49,989 nucleotides of DNA from CAZYXZ01 sp964651395 (GCA_964651395.1 CAZYXZ010000016.1:1-49989), one strand, 5' to 3'. Positions 40,931 through 49,206 are shown, counted from the stretch's first letter. A program made the numbers and translations. Notes: generated from the letters alone by a model not told the origin.

Positions 40931-41774
40931 TCAGCCGCCCATCTGGAGGCCGGGGTGGCGGGAGTGGAAGATGCCCGCGTTCACGGCGGCGCCGATGTCC
41001 GCGGGGTTCCACTTGCCCTTGTCCTTGCTGGTCACGGTCGCGCCGACGGCCCACGGCACGTAGTGGCTGATGGTGTTGCCGACGGCGCGGAACACCTGGC
41101 CCGTGACGTGCAGAGCCTGGTCGCTGGCCAGCCAGGCCACCATCGGCGCGGAGTTGCCGGGGTTCATCCCGTCGAACTCCTCGTACTCCTCGGGGTTCTT
41201 CACCGCCGGTGCCTCGCCGTCGGCGCCCGGCCGGATGGTCCCGACCATGCGGGTCATGCCGCCCGGCGCGATCGCGTTGGCCCGTACGCCGATCCGCGCC
41301 AGCTCGAGCGAGCTGATGATGGTGAGCGCCGCGATGCCGGCCTTCGCCGACCCGTAGTTCGCCTGTCCGAGGTTGCCCTGCAGCCCGGCGCTCGAGACGG
41401 TGTTGATGATCGAGGCGCGCGGCTGGCGCCCTTCCTTCGACTCCGCGCGCCAGAAGTTGGCGGCGTGGTGCGTCGTCGCGAAGGTGCCCTTGAGGTGCAC
41501 GGCGATGACCGAGTCGAACTCCTCCTCGGACATCGAGAACAGCATCTTGTCGCGAAGGATGCCGGCGTTGTTCACGAGGATGTCGAGCCCGCCGAACGCT
41601 TCGATCGCCTGGCCGACCAGGTTCTTCGCGCCGTTCCAGTCGGCGACGTTGTCGTAGTTGGCGACCGCCTCGCCGCCCCGGTCGCGGATGATCGAGGCGA
41701 CCTCCTCGGCGGGCGTCTTGTCCGCGCCGGCCGGCTCCCGTGACGATGGCGACCTTGCCGTCGAGCAGGCCCAT
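40931..41774 (-). pseudogene. Short-chain dehydrogenase with deleted nucleotide-binding loop and frameshift
   Basis: The gene starts MGLLDGKVAIVTGAG (ATG 41774), but directly after GAG it continues in another frame as AGADKTPAEEVASIIRDRGG. Compared with MaoC-operon SDRs, about 30 residues holding GxGIG, the second beta strand and its Asp are missing, and the frame changes near 41728-41735. The rest is intact: LVNNAGILRDKM, INTVSSAGLQGNLGQANYGSAKAGI (Ser, Tyr, Lys) and NAIAPGGMTRM. From GTG 41575 a 214-residue fragment remains open. It could be a real pseudogene or a collapsed GC-rich stretch in a draft assembly. The family is 3-hydroxyacyl-CoA or steroid dehydrogenases. Confidence 0.8.
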
Positions 41775-41844
41775 GGGGTTCCCCTTCGTGGTGAACTGGT
41801 GGCTGGAGCACGCGCAGCCTTGCTCCCGTCGCGCGGCGCTGGCT

Positions 41845-41873
41845 AATGTACGAACCAACGTCGTCTATGACAA
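41845..41873 (-). promoter_or_regulatory. Putative promoter of the leftward SDR gene
   Basis: On the minus strand TTGTCA (41873-41868) and TACATT (41850-41845) are 17 bases apart. The -35 lies inside operator site 2. Confidence 0.5.
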
Positions 41874-41883
41874 CTGTGTCAGG
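41868..41883. promoter_or_regulatory. Palindromic operator TGACAACTGTGTCAGG (site 2)
   Basis: TGACA and TGTCA form perfect 5-bp arms around ACTG. The site matches operator site 1 in 14 of 16 bases. It lies between the SDR gene and the second catabolic operon, 17 bases before the GTG start of the latter. Confidence 0.65.
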
Positions 41884-41899
41884 TTTCGGGAGGCCGCAA

Positions 41900-42397
41900 G
41901 TGGCAGTCGACACGAGCATCATCGGCAAGCCGATGGACCCGTCCGTCAACGTCGTCGAGCGGCAGCCGGTGATGAACTTCGCCACGGCCGTCAAGGACGA
42001 GAACCCGGTCTACCAGAGCCCGGAGGCGGCCAAGGCGGCCGGCTTCGAGAACATCCCGCTGCCTCCGACGTTCGGCTTCGCGTTCAACCACTGGGGCGCC
42101 TACCCGGAGCTCCAGCCACCGAAGAGCGACGGTCCGAACCCCGTCATGCAGGTGATCGGCAGCCTCATGAAGACCGGCGGGCTGATCCTGCACGGCGAGC
42201 AGGAGTTCATCTACCACGCCCCCGCGGTGGTCGGTGACCAGCTGTCCGGCAGCGGCAAGATCTCCAACATCTACGAGAAGACCGCCAGCAACGGCTCGCA
42301 CATGACCTTCATCACCAGCGAGACCGAGTACCGCAACCAGCGCGGCGAGCTCGTGCTCACCGGCATCATGACGCTCGTCCACAAGGGCAAGGCCTGA
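41900..42397 (+). CDS. MaoC-type N-terminal hot-dog protein (FAS1-like dehydratase domain)
   Basis: A 165-residue protein. FATAVKDENPVYQSPEAAKAAG and IPLPPTFGFAFNHWG are typical of the MaoC_dehydrat_N domain, which pairs with a MaoC subunit to make a heteromeric enoyl-CoA hydratase, as ChsH1/ChsH2 do in cholesterol degradation. The catalytic D-x-N-P-x-H motif appears as DENPVY, so the active residues may come from the partner. GTG 41900 has GGGAGG six bases upstream, which decides the start over the longer frame. It is the first gene of a six-gene unit. Confidence 0.84.
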   Translation: MAVDTSIIGKPMDPSVNVVERQPVMNFATAVKDENPVYQSPEAAKAAGFENIPLPPTFGFAFNHWGAYPELQPPKSDGPNPVMQVIGSLMKTGGLILHGEQEFIYHAPAVVGDQLSGSGKISNIYEKTASNGSHMTFITSETEYRNQRGELVLTGIMTLVHKGKA

Positions 42398-42398
42398 C

Positions 42399-42737
42399 CT
42401 GAGCGGCGAGTGGACGTTCCCCTTTGAGGCCGGCCTCCACGAGGTCGCCCCGAAGCTGCACGACGCCCAGAGCGCCTGGCTGTCCGAGATCGACTCGCTC
42501 ACCTCGCCGGACCGCAAGACGCACGAGCTGATCCGCCTGGTCTGCACGGTCATCCTGCGCAACAAGCCGGGGATCGAACGGCACGCGATGCTCGCCGCGG
42601 AGGTCGGCGCCACCTGGGAAGAGGTGGTCGGCGCCATCATGCTGACCGGTCCGAGCTTCGGCATCGGTGTCGGCGTGGAGGCGATGCCGGTGGCCCGACG
42701 CGGCTGGGAGTCCGCGCCGCCCAACGAGACCGAGTGA
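42399..42737 (+). CDS. Carboxymuconolactone decarboxylase (AhpD-like) family protein, CTG start
   Basis: A 112-residue helical protein: FPFEAGLHEVAPKLHDAQS, then HELIRLVCTVIL and GIERHAMLAAEVGATWEEVVG, the CMD/AhpD-like core (ELI...H...A...GAT-EE). The Cys pair of true AhpD is absent (only one Cys, and GIERH instead of a C-x2-H), so peroxidase activity is unlikely. The frame is open from 42372 and contains no ATG, GTG or TTG before the conserved region. CTG 42399, one base after the previous stop, is the best start. The stop overlaps the DUF35 GTG. Because of the missing standard start, ordinary ORF calling may overlook it. Confidence 0.72.
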   Translation: MSGEWTFPFEAGLHEVAPKLHDAQSAWLSEIDSLTSPDRKTHELIRLVCTVILRNKPGIERHAMLAAEVGATWEEVVGAIMLTGPSFGIGVGVEAMPVARRGWESAPPNETE

Positions 42738-43141
42738 CCCAGCCCTTCCGGGTCCAGCCGCGGCTCGACGACACCAACCGGCACTTCTGGACCGGCGGCG
42801 AGCGCGGTGAGCTGGTGTTCCTGCGCTGCCAGGACTGCGGCTACTACCTGCACCCACCGTCGCCGCTCTGCCCGGAGTGCCTGTCGCAGAACGTCGCGCC
42901 GGAGGCCGTCAGCGGGCGGGCGACCGTGCTGTCGGTCACCGTCAACGAGCAGGCCTGGAACCCGACGATGCCGCCGCCGTACGCCATCGCGCTGGTCGAG
43001 ATCGACGAGCAGCCGTCAGTGCGGCTGATGACCAACATCGTCGGCTGTGCGGCGTACGACGTCGTCATCGGCATGCCGGTGCAGGTCACGTTCGAGCAGC
43101 ACGACCAGGTCTGGATCCCGCTGTTCGAGCCGGCGTCATGA
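42734..43141 (+). CDS. Zn-ribbon OB-fold protein (DUF35 family)
   Basis: A 135-residue DUF35 protein with zinc ribbon LRCQDCGYYLHPPSPLCPEC and an OB-fold (GRATVLSVTVNEQAWNP, then PYAIALVEIDEQPSVRLMTN, NIVG). It is coupled on both sides (GTGA with the CMD-like gene, ATGA with the thiolase-like gene) and so is almost certainly the partner of the latter, in the manner of Ltp2-DUF35. It is a paralogue of the gene at 37982. Confidence 0.88.
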   Translation: MTQPFRVQPRLDDTNRHFWTGGERGELVFLRCQDCGYYLHPPSPLCPECLSQNVAPEAVSGRATVLSVTVNEQAWNPTMPPPYAIALVEIDEQPSVRLMTNIVGCAAYDVVIGMPVQVTFEQHDQVWIPLFEPAS

Positions 43142-44340
43142 GCGAGCCACTCGAGCGTCGCGCCGTCATCAGCGGGATCGGCCAGTCGCAGGTGGGGCGC
43201 CGGCTCTACCGGGGCGAGCTCGATCTCACGCTGGAAGCCTGCCTCGCCGCGATCGCCGACGCGGGCCTGACGCGGGACGACATCGACGGGCTCTCGACGT
43301 ACCCGGGCGCGCTCGCGGAGCCACCCGGTTTCGCCGGACCGGGCAGCCCGCAGGTCCAGGACGCGCTGCGGCTCAAGCTGGACTGGCACGCGGGCGGCAT
43401 GGAGGGGCCGGCACAGCTCTCCGCCGTCACCAACGCCATCATGGCCGTCGCCACCGGGCTCGCGAAGCACGTCCTCGTCTACCGGACGGTGACCGAGGCC
43501 AGCGCGCAGGGCGACAAGGGCCGCGCCTCCGTCTCGATGGGTAGCGCGTCGTCGGATGGCCGCTCGGTCCGCATGGGCGGCTTCCTCCAGTGGTACCTGC
43601 CCTACGGCGCGTACTCCGCCGCGAACTGGATCGCGCTGTACGCCGCGCGGCACTTCCACGAGTTCGGCACGACCAGCGAGCAGCTCGGCCAGATCGCCGT
43701 GAACAACCGGCGCAACGCCGGGCACAACCCGAAGGCGGTCTACCGCGACCCGCTCACGCTGGAGGACTACCTGGCCGCACGGATGATCTCGACGCCCCTG
43801 CGGCTCTACGACTGCGACGCCCCGTGTGACGGGTCCACGGCGTTCGTGGTCTCGCGTGCCGAGTACGCCGCCGACGCTCCGCGGCCGGTCGCGAGGGTGA
43901 ACGCCGTCGGCACGGCGCTGCGCGGCCGGCCGTCCTGGGACCAGTTCGACGACATCACGACGTTCGCGTGCCGGGACGCTGCCGCGATGCTGTGGGAGCG
44001 CACGGACCTCACGCCGACCGACGTGGACGTCGCCGAGCTCTACGACGGCTTCAGCTTCCTCACGCTCGCGTGGATCGAGGCGCTCGGCTTCTGCGCCAAG
44101 GGCGAAGGTGGGCCCTTCCTGGAGGGCGGCACGCGCATCGCGCTCGACGGCGAGCTGCCGATCAACACCAGCGGCGGCCAGCTCTCGGCCGGCCGGCTGC
44201 ACGGCTTCGGACTGATGCACGAGGCGGTGCTGCAGCTCCGTGGCGACGGCGGCGGCCGCCAGGTCCCGGGCTCCCCTGAGGTCGCGATGGTGGCCGCCGG
44301 CGGCGGTCCCCTCGCCGGCGCGATCGTGCTGACCCGATGA
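43138..44340 (+). CDS. Thiolase-like lipid-transfer protein (Ltp-type, lacks thiolase Cys)
   Basis: A 400-residue thiolase-superfamily protein. AVISGIGQSQVGRRLYRGEL opens it. The nucleophile region reads DWHAGGMEGPAQLSAV with no Cys. VDVAELYDGFSFLTLAWIEALG and NTSGGQLSAGRLHGFGLMHE follow the Ltp pattern. With its coupled DUF35 partner it fits a retro-aldolase releasing a CoA-bound side-chain fragment; the substrate is unknown. ATG 43138 overlaps the DUF35 stop. It is a distant paralogue of the gene at 34300. Confidence 0.87.
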   Translation: MSEPLERRAVISGIGQSQVGRRLYRGELDLTLEACLAAIADAGLTRDDIDGLSTYPGALAEPPGFAGPGSPQVQDALRLKLDWHAGGMEGPAQLSAVTNAIMAVATGLAKHVLVYRTVTEASAQGDKGRASVSMGSASSDGRSVRMGGFLQWYLPYGAYSAANWIALYAARHFHEFGTTSEQLGQIAVNNRRNAGHNPKAVYRDPLTLEDYLAARMISTPLRLYDCDAPCDGSTAFVVSRAEYAADAPRPVARVNAVGTALRGRPSWDQFDDITTFACRDAAAMLWERTDLTPTDVDVAELYDGFSFLTLAWIEALGFCAKGEGGPFLEGGTRIALDGELPINTSGGQLSAGRLHGFGLMHEAVLQLRGDGGGRQVPGSPEVAMVAAGGGPLAGAIVLTR

Positions 44341-44942
44341 ACGAGCAGCGTTCACTCGGTGCCGCCGGGATGGTGAGCGCGATCGTGGCGATCGTCGCCG
44401 GCGGTGCGCACCCTTCCGGCTACGTCCGCGCCGACGGCGACGCGTTCTACGTCGAGCTGGCGGATGTGGCGAGCGGAGGCCGGTGGGTGGCCGTCCACGT
44501 CGCCCTGTTCATCGCGACGGCGGTGCTGGTGGCCGTCCTGGTCGAGCTGGTCCGGCGGTCCGACAGCCTGTGGGGCTGGCTGGCCCGGCCCCTGTGCGTG
44601 CTCGGCGGCGGACTTGCTCTGCTGGCTATCGGGCTGGAGGTGGGTCTGTCCTCGCTGCCCGACAACTTCTTCGCAGTCGCCGATGTCGAGGGCGCCGTGT
44701 TCGGCATGTCGCTGTGCCTGTTCTGGGGGCTGGCGTTCCTCGTGGCGGGCTGGGTGCTCGCGCCGGGCGGTGCCGCGCGATGGGTGCCCGTCGGGTCCGG
44801 CCTGCTCGGACTGGTCAGCGGTCCACTCATCGCGAGCAGCGGGTTGGACCCGTTGGGCTTCGGGTTGTTCTCGACGGTGTTCGTCGTCGACGTGTTGTGG
44901 GTGTTCTGGATGTCGCTGCGTCAGTGGAGGGAATCGGCATGA
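44337..44942 (+). CDS. Multi-pass membrane protein of unknown function in the catabolic operon
   Basis: A 201-residue protein with about six predicted helices: residues about 8-25, 51-70, 80-102, 120-141, 147-166 and 173-195. There is a loop with GGAHPSGYVRADGDAFYVELAD between the first two. No family is recognised. It is coupled by ATGA on both sides to the Ltp-type protein and the SDR, which is unusual for an otherwise enzymatic operon and might mean a permease-like or membrane-recruitment role. Confidence 0.75.
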   Translation: MNEQRSLGAAGMVSAIVAIVAGGAHPSGYVRADGDAFYVELADVASGGRWVAVHVALFIATAVLVAVLVELVRRSDSLWGWLARPLCVLGGGLALLAIGLEVGLSSLPDNFFAVADVEGAVFGMSLCLFWGLAFLVAGWVLAPGGAARWVPVGSGLLGLVSGPLIASSGLDPLGFGLFSTVFVVDVLWVFWMSLRQWRESA

Positions 44943-45718
44943 GGCTCAAGGACAAGGTCGCGATCATCACGGGTGCCGGTCAGGGCATCGGCAAGGCGTA
45001 CGCCGAGCGATTCCTCGCTGAGGGGGCGAAGGTGGCCATCGCGGAGATCTCCGCGGAACGCGGCGAAGGGGCTCTCAAGGAGCTGTCCGACAAGGGTGAT
45101 GTCATCCTCGTGCCCACGGACATCGCCGACGAGGCCTCCGCCATCAACTGCGCCAACGAGGTCGCGAACAAGTTCGGCGGCATCGACATCCTCATCAACA
45201 ACGCCGCCCTCTACTACGACATCGACAACGCGAACAACGACCCGGCGTACCTCAAGAAGGTCTTCGACGTGAACCTGCACGGCGCGTGGCTGATGATCCG
45301 CGGCGTCGCACCGCACATGGTCGAGCGCGGGGGCGGGCGCATCATCAACCAGAGCTCCGGCGCGGCGTACACCTACATCCTCCCGCCGATGGGCGACGAC
45401 TCCTTCAAGGAGGTCGGCGCGTTCAGCTACAGCCAGACCAAGTGGGGCGTCATCGGCCTGACGAAGTTCATGGCCGCGCAGCTCGGCAAGCACAACATCA
45501 CCGTGAACTGCATCGCGCCGGGCGTGACGATGACCGAAGCGACGAAGAAGGTCGTGCCCGAGCACTTCATCCCGATGATCCAGTTCATGACGGCCATGCG
45601 TACGACGCTCCAGCCGGAGGACATCACGGGGTCGGCGGTGTTCTTCGCCAGTGACGACGCGCGCCTGGTCACCGGCCAGGTCCTCTGCGTCGACGCCGGG
45701 CAGTGCATGCCCGCTTAG
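44939..45718 (+). CDS. Short-chain dehydrogenase/reductase
   Basis: A 259-residue SDR. KVAIITGAGQGIGKAYAERF is the TGxxxGxG cofactor loop, VPTDIADE gives the Asp for adenine, ILINNAALYY the NNA motif, and INQSSGAAYTY...YSQTK the Ser, Tyr and Lys. It probably oxidises a hydroxyacyl-CoA or steroid alcohol in the operon's pathway. Unlike the SDR at 40931, it is complete. ATG 44939 overlaps the membrane-protein stop. It is the last gene of the 41900-45718 unit. Confidence 0.9.
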   Translation: MRLKDKVAIITGAGQGIGKAYAERFLAEGAKVAIAEISAERGEGALKELSDKGDVILVPTDIADEASAINCANEVANKFGGIDILINNAALYYDIDNANNDPAYLKKVFDVNLHGAWLMIRGVAPHMVERGGGRIINQSSGAAYTYILPPMGDDSFKEVGAFSYSQTKWGVIGLTKFMAAQLGKHNITVNCIAPGVTMTEATKKVVPEHFIPMIQFMTAMRTTLQPEDITGSAVFFASDDARLVTGQVLCVDAGQCMPA

Positions 45719-45749
45719 CCGTGGGGTAGAGGCAGGCCAGGAGGTACAC

Positions 45750-45926
45750 ATGAACCTGCTGGCCCAGGCCAACACCACGGACATCAACCTGCACCTCGAG
45801 CTCGCCGGCGTCATCGCGCTGGTGATCGGCGTCCTGATCCTGATCCGCCCGAAGCTGCTCAACTATCTCGTGGCGATCTACCTCATCGCCATCGGCCTGA
45901 TCCAGATCTTCGACATCACGATCTAG
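45750..45926 (+). CDS. DUF3096-type small membrane protein
   Basis: A 58-residue protein with two hydrophobic helices (residues about 18-33 and 36-55) split by RPKLLNY; the pattern GVLILIRPKLLNYLVAIYLI is that of DUF3096 proteins. AGGAGG lies about six bases before ATG 45750. The role is unknown. The stop overlaps the stop of the leftward dehydrogenase by four bases. Confidence 0.8.
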   Translation: MNLLAQANTTDINLHLELAGVIALVIGVLILIRPKLLNYLVAIYLIAIGLIQIFDITI

Positions 45927-46963
45927 AGCAGCTGGTTCGCCAGCTCCTCGAGGTGCGTCGTGAAGTCGCCGTGCTCCTGGGCGAGTGTGAGCAGCCGCTT
46001 GTAGTAGAGGTGGATGTCGTGCTCCCAGGTGAAGCCGACGCCGCCGAACACCTGGATGGCGGTCGCGCCTATCCGCGGGAAGTGCTCGCTCGCCCACGCC
46101 TTGGCCATGACCGCCGCGCGATGCGCCACGTCCGGGTCGGGGTGCTCCGTGGCCCACAGTGCGTAGTGCGCGCCGGCCCGGCCGAGCTCGAGCGCCTGCA
46201 ACATGTCTGCGCAGAGGTGCTGCACAGACTGGAACGAACCGATCGGCACCCCGAACTGCTCGCGCGTCTTCGCGTACTCGAGCGCCAGCTCGAGGCAGCG
46301 GCCGGCGGCGCCGACGCCGTCGGTGACCAGCGCGACGGAGGTGCGGTCCAGCGCCTCGAACACCGGGAAGGTGGCCTCGCCACCGATCCGCCGCCCGCGC
46401 GCGCCGTCCAGCGTGACCTCGCCGAACCGGCGCGAGCCGTCGTAGGTATGGGTCGGCGTGATGGCGGCACGTGCCGCGGGCACGGCGAAGACTCCGGTGC
46501 CACCGTCCACGGCCGTGACGACCAGCAGGATCTCGGCCGTCATCGCATCCGGGACGAGGACCTTGGTGCCGCTCACCTCGTCGCCCGTCGCGACGGTGCC
46601 CTCCGGGTCGGTGGCGTAGCGGCGGCCGGGCTCGTAGACGGCGACCGTGACGACCGTGCCGGACTCGATCTCGTCGAGCAGCGGATCGGCGTCGTCGAGG
46701 GCGCGCACGAGCGAGTACGCCGTCACGGCGCTCGCGATGAAAGGGCCGGAGAAGAGCGCGCGGCCCATCTCCTCGAGCGGTCGCCCCAGGTCGACCAGGT
46801 CCAGCCCGACCAGACCGAGCTCGACCAGCGCCGGCCAAGCCGCGTCTTCCGGCGCGGGCTCGTCGTACTGCTCGCGCAACAGCGTGAGCGGCGCGCGGTC
46901 GGCGAGCAGCCGGCGCACTGACTCACCGAGCGCGTGTTGCTCCGGAGTGAAGTCGAGATCCAT
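45923..46963 (-). CDS. Acyl-CoA dehydrogenase, short subunit type
   Basis: A 346-residue acyl-CoA dehydrogenase-family protein. DLDFTPEQHALGESVRRLL, EYAKTREQFGVPIGSFQSVQ and IQVFGGVGFTWEHDIHLYYK are conserved. The central domain is abbreviated and no GGTSEIQR is present, as in the beta-type subunits of heteromeric enzymes. The complete dehydrogenase at 48014, divergent but close, is a plausible partner. ATG 46963 overlaps the MBL hydrolase stop by one base (TGATG). It is a paralogue of the gene at 33350, without that gene's palindromic insert. Confidence 0.87.
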   Translation of the reverse strand: MDLDFTPEQHALGESVRRLLADRAPLTLLREQYDEPAPEDAAWPALVELGLVGLDLVDLGRPLEEMGRALFSGPFIASAVTAYSLVRALDDADPLLDEIESGTVVTVAVYEPGRRYATDPEGTVATGDEVSGTKVLVPDAMTAEILLVVTAVDGGTGVFAVPAARAAITPTHTYDGSRRFGEVTLDGARGRRIGGEATFPVFEALDRTSVALVTDGVGAAGRCLELALEYAKTREQFGVPIGSFQSVQHLCADMLQALELGRAGAHYALWATEHPDPDVAHRAAVMAKAWASEHFPRIGATAIQVFGGVGFTWEHDIHLYYKRLLTLAQEHGDFTTHLEELANQLL

Positions 46964-47982
46964 CAGCCGCCGTCCACGGGGGCGCGGAGCTGGTAGGTCG
47001 CGGGGGAGGTGCCGTCGACTCGCTCGACCCGGTGCCGCTTCTCGAGGTAGCGCAGGTGCGCGAGCGCCTCGGCGAGTGCGGCGCGTTTCATCCCGGCGGG
47101 GATCTCGTCCCACTCGCGGCTCCACGGCATCGCCGCGGTGATCTCCCACAGCGTCGCCGAGCCCTTCGCGAGGACGGCCTCGATCTCGGCGAGCCGCTCG
47201 TGGTGGTGCTCGGTCAGCTCGCGCAGACGCGCGCCGAGGTCGTCGAACCGGTGCAGGTGCGCCGGCAGCACCTGGCGGACGTCGTCCTCCTCGTAGAGAC
47301 GCTGGAGCGACGCGAGATAGTCGCCGAGCGGGTCGAAGTCGTTGTCCTCGCTGGACAGCCCGATGTGCGGGCTGATCCGCGGCAGTACGTGGTCTCCGCT
47401 GAGTAACAGCCCGGAGCCTTCCACTGCGAAGCAGCAGTGACCCGGCGAGTGCCCGGGCGTCCAGATCGCGCGGACCGTCCACCCGGGCACGTCGACGTGC
47501 TCGCCGTCGGAGAACAGCCGGGTCGGCAGGCTCGGCGCCGCGGGCACGCGGATGTCGTCGGGGTGCGGCAGGTTGCCGAGGTCGGACTCGTCCGCCCCGG
47601 CGTGCAGCAGCTGCGCCGCCGCCTGGAGGTGCCACGCCTCGCCGAACTCGCGCACCCGCGACACCGCCCACGCGTCTTCGGGGTGCATCGCGACCCAGGC
47701 GCCGGACGCGTCACGGACCTGCTGCGAGAGCCCGTGATGGTCGGGGTGGATGTGAGTGAGGAGCACGCCGTACACGTCGGTGATGTCGTGCGCCGTGGCG
47801 GTGACACCGGCCACGAGCGCCTGCCACGCCTGCGGGTCGTTCCAGCCGTTGTCGACGAGCACCGGGCCGGAGTCCGTGACGAACAGGTAGACCAGCGTGT
47901 ACCCGAGCGGGTTGCCCGGGATGACGACCGGGATGCTCCAGAGACCTTCCTGGATCTCCTCGACCGGTGGCTGGCGGGGCAA
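46963..47982 (-). CDS. MBL-fold metallo-hydrolase
   Basis: A 339-residue metallo-beta-lactamase-fold hydrolase. LLTHIHPDHHGLS carries the H-x-H-x-D-H metal motif; TPGHSPGHCCFAV and LSGDHVLPRISPH provide further ligands. The C-terminal part is a helical domain (ETHHH-type ELTEHHHERLAEIEAVL) as in glyoxalase-II/LACTB2-like proteins. It may cleave a thioester, such as a CoA adduct, in this catabolic setting. TTG 47982 is chosen because AGGGAG lies four bases upstream. ATG 48015 is in frame but has no ribosome site and would overlap the divergent gene's start. Confidence 0.86.
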   Translation of the reverse strand: MPRQPPVEEIQEGLWSIPVVIPGNPLGYTLVYLFVTDSGPVLVDNGWNDPQAWQALVAGVTATAHDITDVYGVLLTHIHPDHHGLSQQVRDASGAWVAMHPEDAWAVSRVREFGEAWHLQAAAQLLHAGADESDLGNLPHPDDIRVPAAPSLPTRLFSDGEHVDVPGWTVRAIWTPGHSPGHCCFAVEGSGLLLSGDHVLPRISPHIGLSSEDNDFDPLGDYLASLQRLYEEDDVRQVLPAHLHRFDDLGARLRELTEHHHERLAEIEAVLAKGSATLWEITAAMPWSREWDEIPAGMKRAALAEALAHLRYLEKRHRVERVDGTSPATYQLRAPVDGG

Positions 47983-48013
47983 GTCACTCCCTCTCGGCGC
48001 TAGGGTCGGCCTC

Positions 48014-49204
48014 ATGCGACTGGCGTACGACGAGAGTGCGGAGGCGTTCCGCGCCGAGCTCGTCGGCTGGCTCGAGAAGAACCTACCGACGCCCGAGCAG
48101 ATGGCGGAGCAGAAGCTCTCCTCAGGCCACCTCCCGGACTGGGCGCGGGCCTGGCAGCGGCGGCTCTTCGACGCGGGCTGGCTGGTCCCCGGCTGGCCCG
48201 CGGAGCTGGGCGGTCGCGACGCGACGCCGGTGCAGGCGATGGTCTACTTCGAGGAGCTGGCCCGCCGCGAGGTCCCCCGCGCGCTCAACCCGCAGGGCCT
48301 CGGCATCGTGACTCCCTCGCTGGTCGACTTCGGTACGCCGGACCAGCGCGAGCGCTTCGTCCTCCCGACGCTGCGCGGCGAGATCACCTGGTGCCTCGGC
48401 ATGAGCGAGCCGGAGGCCGGCTCCGACCTCGCCTCGCTCCGCACGAAGGCGGAGCTGTCCGAGGACGGCACGCAGTTCTCCGTGACCGGGCAGAAGGTGT
48501 GGACGTCCGGCGCGCAGCACGCCGACTACTGCTTCTGCTTCGTCCGCACCGACCCGGAGGCGCCGAAGCACAAGGGGATCAGCGTCCTGGTCATCGACAT
48601 GCGCACGCCGGGCATCACCTGCCGCCCGCTGCCGGAGCTGACCGACCCGGACTTCGCCGACTTCAACGAGGTCTTCTTCGACAACGTGGTCGTCCCCGCC
48701 GAGAACCTGGTCGGCACCCTCAACGACGGCTGGCGGATCAGCATGGGCTCGCTGGCGCACGAGCGCGGCATGCTCTGGATCGGCCAGCAGACGCAGATCG
48801 AGCGCAGTGTCGCGGCGCTCGTCGAGACCGCGCGCTCGTCGTACCCGAGCCTGCTCGAGGACGACGTGTTCCGCGACCAGGTGGCCAGCCTCTACGTCGA
48901 CGGGCAGGCGATGAAGTTCCTCGGCTACCGCGGGTTCGCGAAGTTCGCGCAGGGCCAGGCGGCGCCGGAGCACTCGATCCTCAAGCTGTTCGGGTCGGAG
49001 ACGGAGCGGCGGCTCAACCTGGTCGCGACCGAGGCGCTCGGCTTCGCGGCGTGGGACCGCGGCCGCCCGTCGACCGCCGAGTCGTGGCGGGCCGGCCCGT
49101 GGGCGGCGCAGTACCTGCGGTCCTTCTCCAACACCATCGCCGGCGGCACGAGCGAGATCCAGCGCTCGATCATCGCCGAGCGGGTCCTCGGCCTTCCGAG
49201 GTAG
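48014..49204 (+). CDS. Acyl-CoA dehydrogenase (FadE26-like, long subunit)
   Basis: A 396-residue acyl-CoA dehydrogenase. LGMSEPEAGSDLASLRTKA, TGQKVWTSGAQHADYCF, the TDPEAPKHKGIS loop and NTIAGGTSEIQRSIIAERVLG are standard. It is close to the enzyme at 36253. ATG 48014 fits the family's N-terminus (RLAYDESAEAFRAEL); the divergent MBL gene begins 32 bases away. It may pair with the short subunit at 45923. The LLM oxidoreductase gene follows after two bases. Confidence 0.9.
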   Translation: MRLAYDESAEAFRAELVGWLEKNLPTPEQMAEQKLSSGHLPDWARAWQRRLFDAGWLVPGWPAELGGRDATPVQAMVYFEELARREVPRALNPQGLGIVTPSLVDFGTPDQRERFVLPTLRGEITWCLGMSEPEAGSDLASLRTKAELSEDGTQFSVTGQKVWTSGAQHADYCFCFVRTDPEAPKHKGISVLVIDMRTPGITCRPLPELTDPDFADFNEVFFDNVVVPAENLVGTLNDGWRISMGSLAHERGMLWIGQQTQIERSVAALVETARSSYPSLLEDDVFRDQVASLYVDGQAMKFLGYRGFAKFAQGQAAPEHSILKLFGSETERRLNLVATEALGFAAWDRGRPSTAESWRAGPWAAQYLRSFSNTIAGGTSEIQRSIIAERVLGLPR

Positions 49205-49206
49205 CG

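Noticed and set aside
48003..48015. ATG 48015 as the start of the MBL hydrolase
   Set aside because: No ribosome site, and it would overlap the divergent dehydrogenase start codon. TTG 47982 has AGGGAG at good spacing.
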